From the NCBI GenBank assembly GCA_002409975.1, contig DHOO01000051.1, forward strand, positions 1 through 9,018: a DNA stretch of 9,018 nucleotides, written 5' to 3'. The stretch is from Firmicutes bacterium UBA5388 (GTDB lineage: Bacteria; Bacillota; UBA4882; UBA10575). The notes beneath the pieces are model-generated. The model was not told where the DNA came from and did not search any database. It saw only the letters and a list, made by a program, of their open reading frames with translations. Shown here in pieces: positions 6,271 through 9,018 of the stretch (its first letter is position 1; each line of letters begins with the position of its first letter). The position numbers were made by a program, and so were the translations under genes.

Positions 6271-7332
6271 TTATTTGGCTAGTACTTGATATTTAGGTTT
6301 TAACTTATAATTAGCCGCGTCAGCTTCAACTTTTATATGGTCAAAATCATTATAAAACTCTACAAACTCGTTGGTATATACTTCCTCAACCGGGATTGGC
6401 TTTGAAATTATTCCTTCAATTAATGAATCTTCAATATTAATTTCCCAGTCTGCTTTATTATGATAACCATATCCATATTTTTCCGTAGTATCGTCATTTG
6501 TAATATACACTAAACCCTCAATTGCTTTTAAAGCTCCTTTAATATCCACCCGAATAGAGGGGAACTTCTCAAGAACAATTTCAGTCGCGGCAGCCGGATT
6601 GAGTTTGCAGAAGTATAACCCCTTGGCTACAGCTCTACCAAATCTCTTTAATAATTCTGGGTTTTTTTCGATGGTTTTCGTATTAGTAGCTATACTACTA
6701 GCACATGTATCAAAGTAGTCTGCGGCGTATATTATCTGAAAGTCCATACCTTGTGCTTGCCAGAGTTGGTATTCTTTTTCCCAGGTAAGAACCGCATCTA
6801 TTTTGCCCTCCCAAACTAACTGTGCTCTGTTCTCTCCAGCAGGTACATATTCAACGTCTTTGGGGTCTACTCCAGCACGTCTTAAAAGCGGATTGGAAAT
6901 TTGAGACCAACCAGCATCCCCTAAAGAAATAGTTTTCCCTTTTAAATCACTTATTGAATTAATCCCACTATTAGGAAGAACCGCATAAGCCCAGATATTT
7001 CTCTGATCAATCGCAAAGAAGGACTTAATTGGAATATTATTCCCATGAGCTACTAATTGAACAGCAGGAGATGGAAATGCCACATCCGCCTGGCCTGCGC
7101 CTAACATTCTAACATCAGTCGTACCATAAGACTGTTGTAGTATAACTTCCAAACCTTCCTCTTTAAAATATCCCATCTCAGATGCAACATGAATATGTGT
7201 GTCATCGAGTACTTCTACTGAGCGTGCTAATACCATTGTTATTTTTGTTAATTTATTCCCTGCCGCCGCGCAGGTTACAGAAACCAATAGAAGCGAAATA
7301 AATAGTATTTTTCCTAATAAATTTTTATTCAT
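6271..7332 (-). CDS. Exported solute-binding protein (NMT1/SsuA/THI5-like)
   Basis: A 353-residue extracytoplasmic receptor for the ABC importer encoded downstream. The N-terminus is a signal peptide: basic MNKNLLGK, a hydrophobic core at about 9-20, then TCAAAG, which allows cleavage near residue 24. Cys21 is present, but the preceding SVT is a poor lipobox, so lipoprotein anchoring is uncertain. The mature part has NMT1/SsuA hallmarks: HVASEMGYFKEEGLEV (48-63), GAGQADVAFPSP (78-89), SDLKGKTISLGDAG (128-141) and an interdomain stretch with WEGKIDAVLTW (174-184). I chose ATG at 7330-7332 because GGAGGA lies about 6 bases before it and the hydrophobic core starts properly there. An in-frame ATG at 7431 would add 33 charged residues ahead of the signal peptide and has no convincing site. 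The ligand is unknown; sulfonates, nitrate, pyrimidines, riboflavin and other small organics are bound by relatives. Confidence 0.9.
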   Translation of the reverse strand: MNKNLLGKILFISLLLVSVTCAAAGNKLTKITMVLARSVEVLDDTHIHVASEMGYFKEEGLEVILQQSYGTTDVRMLGAGQADVAFPSPAVQLVAHGNNIPIKSFFAIDQRNIWAYAVLPNSGINSISDLKGKTISLGDAGWSQISNPLLRRAGVDPKDVEYVPAGENRAQLVWEGKIDAVLTWEKEYQLWQAQGMDFQIIYAADYFDTCASSIATNTKTIEKNPELLKRFGRAVAKGLYFCKLNPAAATEIVLEKFPSIRVDIKGALKAIEGLVYITNDDTTEKYGYGYHNKADWEINIEDSLIEGIISKPIPVEEVYTNEFVEFYNDFDHIKVEADAANYKLKPKYQVLAK

Positions 7333-7418
7333 TTTGTCTCCTCCAATTTTTACTATAATTACCTGAATTACAATGAATTTAGTTATGTCTTTTCTATCAC
7401 CACCCTTATTTGGAATTT

Positions 7419-7477
7419 GCCTTGCATCCACCTGATTACTGGTTTAAGCTAATATGTTCAAAACAACGATGCAAAGC
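7419..7477 (-). promoter_or_regulatory. Long-range 10-bp stem in the operon leader RNA
   Basis: As RNA on the minus strand, GCUUUGCAUC (from 7477 to 7468) can pair along its full length with GAUGCAAGGC (from 7428 to 7419). The pairing is nine Watson-Crick pairs and one G-U, enclosing a 39-base loop. It sits about 90-145 bases upstream of the binding-protein start, where a riboswitch or attenuator would be. It matches no class I recognise, and a chance stem is possible. Confidence 0.35.
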
Positions 7478-7532
7478 TGTTGATTTACCACTATCATCAG
7501 ATGTATGGTGATATATGTATCATTCCACATGC

Positions 7533-7560
7533 ATACTAGATTTCCTTTTTTTATTAACAA
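7533..7560 (-). promoter_or_regulatory. Weak sigma-A-like promoter candidate
   Basis: On the minus strand TTGTTA (7560-7555) and TAGTAT (7538-7533) are separated by 16 bases. Each matches four of six positions of the -35 and -10 consensus, with A+T-rich sequence upstream. A transcript from here would have a leader of about 190 bases containing the stem at 7419-7477. In such A+T-rich DNA, matches of this quality arise by chance. Confidence 0.22.
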
Positions 7561-7642
7561 TTTTATATAATTTTTTTCATCTGTTCTTTTCTTGTTTGAC
7601 TTTTTATGTTTTCTTCTTAATTAACTTTTATCAAAAAAGGGC

Positions 7643-7663
7643 GTTCCCGTTTAATATGGGAAC
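7643..7663. terminator. Hairpin with flanking T-tracts upstream of the operon
   Basis: GTTCCC (7643-7648) and GGGAAC (7658-7663) form a perfect 6-bp stem with a 9-base loop. On the minus strand it is followed by GCCC and then six T; on the plus strand by four T. It could end transcription coming from the IS remnants toward the operon, or could be a relic of a gene displaced by them. The short stem keeps this tentative. Confidence 0.35.
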
Positions 7664-7722
7664 TTTTCATCATTAATATAAGTTATTAATTGCCATTACA
7701 TTCTTCGAAATTGGTTTCATAG

Positions 7723-8217
7723 ATGATTAAAATTACTCAACCGGTCTTTGAAAATAAAACTATGATCCGGTGGATGCGGAAATATTCAGGCACTCCCGCT
7801 TGGATAATGGCTTTTTCCTATATCTGCAGCAAAACAGATCTCTCTGAGATACGGAAAACAAATAAATCTAACCTTTGAGTTGTTATGGACCACTGGTTCT
7901 TCTGTAAAGACTTTTTTAATTGGTTAGTAGAGCAGGATTTTAATTGGGTAACTAAAGCAAAAAGGAATACTGTTCTTTATCGAGAGATTGAACATCCTAT
8001 TTGGACCAGAAAAATCTATTTGAAAGTTTCCTCTATGGAGGAACTTTTACAAGAACTCTACCCTAAGCTTAAGGTGTTAGGAAATAAGTGTTTTGTAAGC
8101 ATTCCGAATATTTTCATTAAACTTTCTTACAAAGTGTATAACAAAAAGGGAGAATCAGTTACGACATATAGAAACGGTCAGATAGCGTTGACACCACTCC
8201 AAAATGATGGCGTTTAA
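7723..8217 (+). pseudogene. DDE transposase remnant (IS4/IS701-like), internally deleted
   Basis: One reading frame runs from ATG 7723 to a stop at 8215-8217, broken by a TGA at 7876-7878. The first 51 codons (containing NKTMIRWMRKYSGTPAW and DLSEIRKTNKSNL) look like a transposase or recombinase N-terminus. After the stop, VVMDHWFFCKDFF and NWVTKAKRNTVLYR match the second-Asp block of IS4/IS701-type DDE transposases as I remember them; the family call is from memory. The jump from N-terminal sequence to the second-Asp block implies that well over a hundred residues, including the first catalytic Asp, were lost near 7875. The C-terminal part with the catalytic Glu is also missing. Homology ends by about 8170-8185, where IS21-derived sequence begins, so the last 10-15 codons are read-through. 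No functional transposase can be made. Plus-strand orientation is opposite to the operon. Confidence 0.65.
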
Positions 8218-8903
8218 TTCAGTAAAGTCTTTAACCTCCGGTACCGGGACGAGAATGTTCCGTCTCGCCCAACCTACCAGATTCTCCACGAGACCTTTCT
8301 CGTGTCCTTCTCTGACATTACAAAAAGAAGTTTCGAACGTATAATGCGCGCGGAAACGGCGAAAGCTTTCTTGTTCTTTGGCTACCGACCAAAGCCTTCT
8401 TTGACTGCGGTCTTGAGATTGTCATAGATGTAACGGAAGGTTACTCCGCCGAAATAGGTAAAGGCTAAGATGTGTCCCTCAAAGAAGGCTTCCTCCCTTT
8501 GCGAAGGAAAAGCTACCACAAAGGGGGCGCAGCTATAACAAAGGCGTACACAAAACAACTGAACTTCAATCTTCTGACCGTTCATCAGGACCGTAGCCGT
8601 TCTCCAGTCAACTTGCGAAGCCTCAGCCGGACCAAAGGACAGGGGGATGTAAACATCATTAAAGTTCTTGCGCAGTTGCCCGACACGGTAACGAACTATG
8701 GATTCGCTACCTTGGAAATCGAGTTCTTCTTGGAAACGTTCGAAGATTCGATGTGCGGTATGTCGTTGTTTACAGGGCGCTGTTTGATCTTCTTTAAGTC
8801 ACTGGTTGATAAATTCCAAAACTTCCGTGGTTATGACCGGAGATTTCCCTTTAAACGTGTGTAAATTTCTGATAAGCTTGTACTGATCCACTTCGATTTT
8901 CAC
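8180..8903 (-). pseudogene. istA: Broken IS21-family transposase (istA)
   Basis: The minus strand reads as an IstA with several lesions. It starts at GTG 8903 or, more like relatives, GTG 8891 (VDQYKLIRNLH; AGGAG 11 bases upstream). Codon 35 from 8903 is TGA (8799-8801) in the context FINQ-stop-LKED. The KQRHTAHRIFERF and GSESIVRYRV blocks follow. The catalytic triad is still visible: Asp in QVDW (8607-8609), Asp in YDNLKTAV (8421-8423) and Glu in GLVENLVG (8284-8286). After FGR the frame hits TAG (8382-8384) and continues shifted as SVAKEQESFRRFRAHYTF. It ends near LEWCQRYL at about 8180, so the C-terminal part is gone. The helix-turn-helix expected between NLH and SPVITTEV is absent. No istB ATPase gene is present. 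It is non-functional, and visibly richer in G+C than the operon. Confidence 0.85.
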
Positions 8904-8957
8904 TCCTTATTCCCCCCATATCTTGGTTGTTTTCCCCAACTAGTTTGTTAGTCGAGG

Positions 8958-9018
8958 TGGATCACTTTCAAAAGATCATCTTTACCGATTATGGATCACT
9001 TTTAGTATAGCGTTTACA
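8958..9018. repeat. IS21 terminal end with multiple TGGATCACTTT boxes
   Basis: TGGATCACTTT occurs at 8958-8968 and again at 8992-9002, a 34-base period. The tip reads CGTTTACA, i.e. TG...CA-type termini on the element. Short repeated boxes at each end are characteristic of IS21-family elements and serve as transposase binding sites. Confidence 0.75.

Larger units (their letters stand above)
7333..7722. other. Non-coding leader/promoter region upstream of the operon
   Basis: About 390 bases without a convincing gene on either strand. The half nearest the operon (7333-7480) contains a long-range stem. The distal half is very A+T-rich and carries a weak promoter candidate and one hairpin. I looked for a TPP riboswitch (CTGAGA and CTGGAT..CCAG blocks), guanidine-type ykkC motifs and a sigma-54 GG-N10-GC promoter and found none. 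Confidence 0.6.
8180..9018 (-). mobile_element. Partial IS21-family element, istA end only
   Basis: One end of an IS21-type element. On the minus strand the end starts TGTAAACG at 9018, followed by two copies of AAAGTGATCCA, a leader of about 115 bases and the broken istA. The other half (rest of istA, istB and the second end) is missing. The internal boundary is a junction with the unrelated DDE transposase remnant at about 8165-8185. Because the element end coincides with the last base of the window, the flanking target duplication cannot be examined. Confidence 0.8.

Noticed and set aside
7333..7431. A longer form of the binding protein starting at ATG 7431
   Set aside because: It would put 33 mostly charged residues before the signal peptide and lacks a well-placed ribosome site; GGAGGA before ATG 7332 decides the start.
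7333..7722. TPP, guanidine or cyclic-di-GMP riboswitch upstream of the operon
   Set aside because: Their conserved blocks are not found; GATGCAAAGC on the plus strand only superficially resembles part of the GEMM motif and lacks its partners.
8472..8864. 130-codon open frame on the plus strand
   Set aside because: It lies antisense to clear IS21 transposase sequence and has no recognisable motifs.

Overview
The window is a low-GC, low-G+C Gram-positive-style locus. The Firmicute assignment (Clostridia or Negativicutes) is inferred from strong AGGAGG-type ribosome binding sites, frequent TTG/GTG starts, A+T-rich third positions and the kinds of IS remnants present. No species can be named from sequence alone.

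Positions 107-7332 hold one apparent operon on the minus strand. In transcription order it encodes: an exported NMT1/SsuA/THI5-type solute-binding protein (7332-6271), ATPase 1 (6168-5368), permease 1 (5349-4591), ATPase 2 (4570-3776), permease 2 (3751-2990), and two tandem M20 (ArgE/DapE-type) metallohydrolases (2914-1601 and 1420-107). Gaps are 18-24 bp within the ATPase/permease block. They are 102 bp after the binding protein (with a strong hairpin), 75 bp before the first hydrolase and 180 bp between the hydrolases. The simplest reading is import of one small organic compound, which cytoplasmic M20 enzymes then hydrolyse at an amide (deacylase, deformylase or peptidase type). The closest described logic is ThiXYZ plus YlmB salvage of formylaminopyrimidine, but I see no TPP riboswitch and the substrate stays open.

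The most interesting feature is that everything except the binding protein occurs twice, and the pairs have become asymmetric. ATPase 1 has lost two catalytic residues: the Walker B Glu is Gln167 and the H-loop His is Asn200. ATPase 2 keeps Glu167 and His200 at the same numbers. This predicts a heterodimeric importer with one degenerate ATP site. The two hydrolases align without gaps at about 83% identity (hand count, 74 differences in 437). They come from a tandem duplication that also carried along the 3' end of the permease gene, which survives as a fossil at about 1500-1550.

Positions 7333-7722 are non-coding, A+T-rich leader and promoter-type sequence with a 10-bp long-range stem and a separate hairpin. 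Positions 7723-9018 are a graveyard of two insertion sequences. One is an internally deleted DDE transposase remnant on the plus strand (7723 to about 8180). It abuts a truncated, frameshifted IS21-family istA on the minus strand (about 8180-8903). The IS21 terminal end, with its repeated TGGATCACTTT boxes, reaches the last base of the window.
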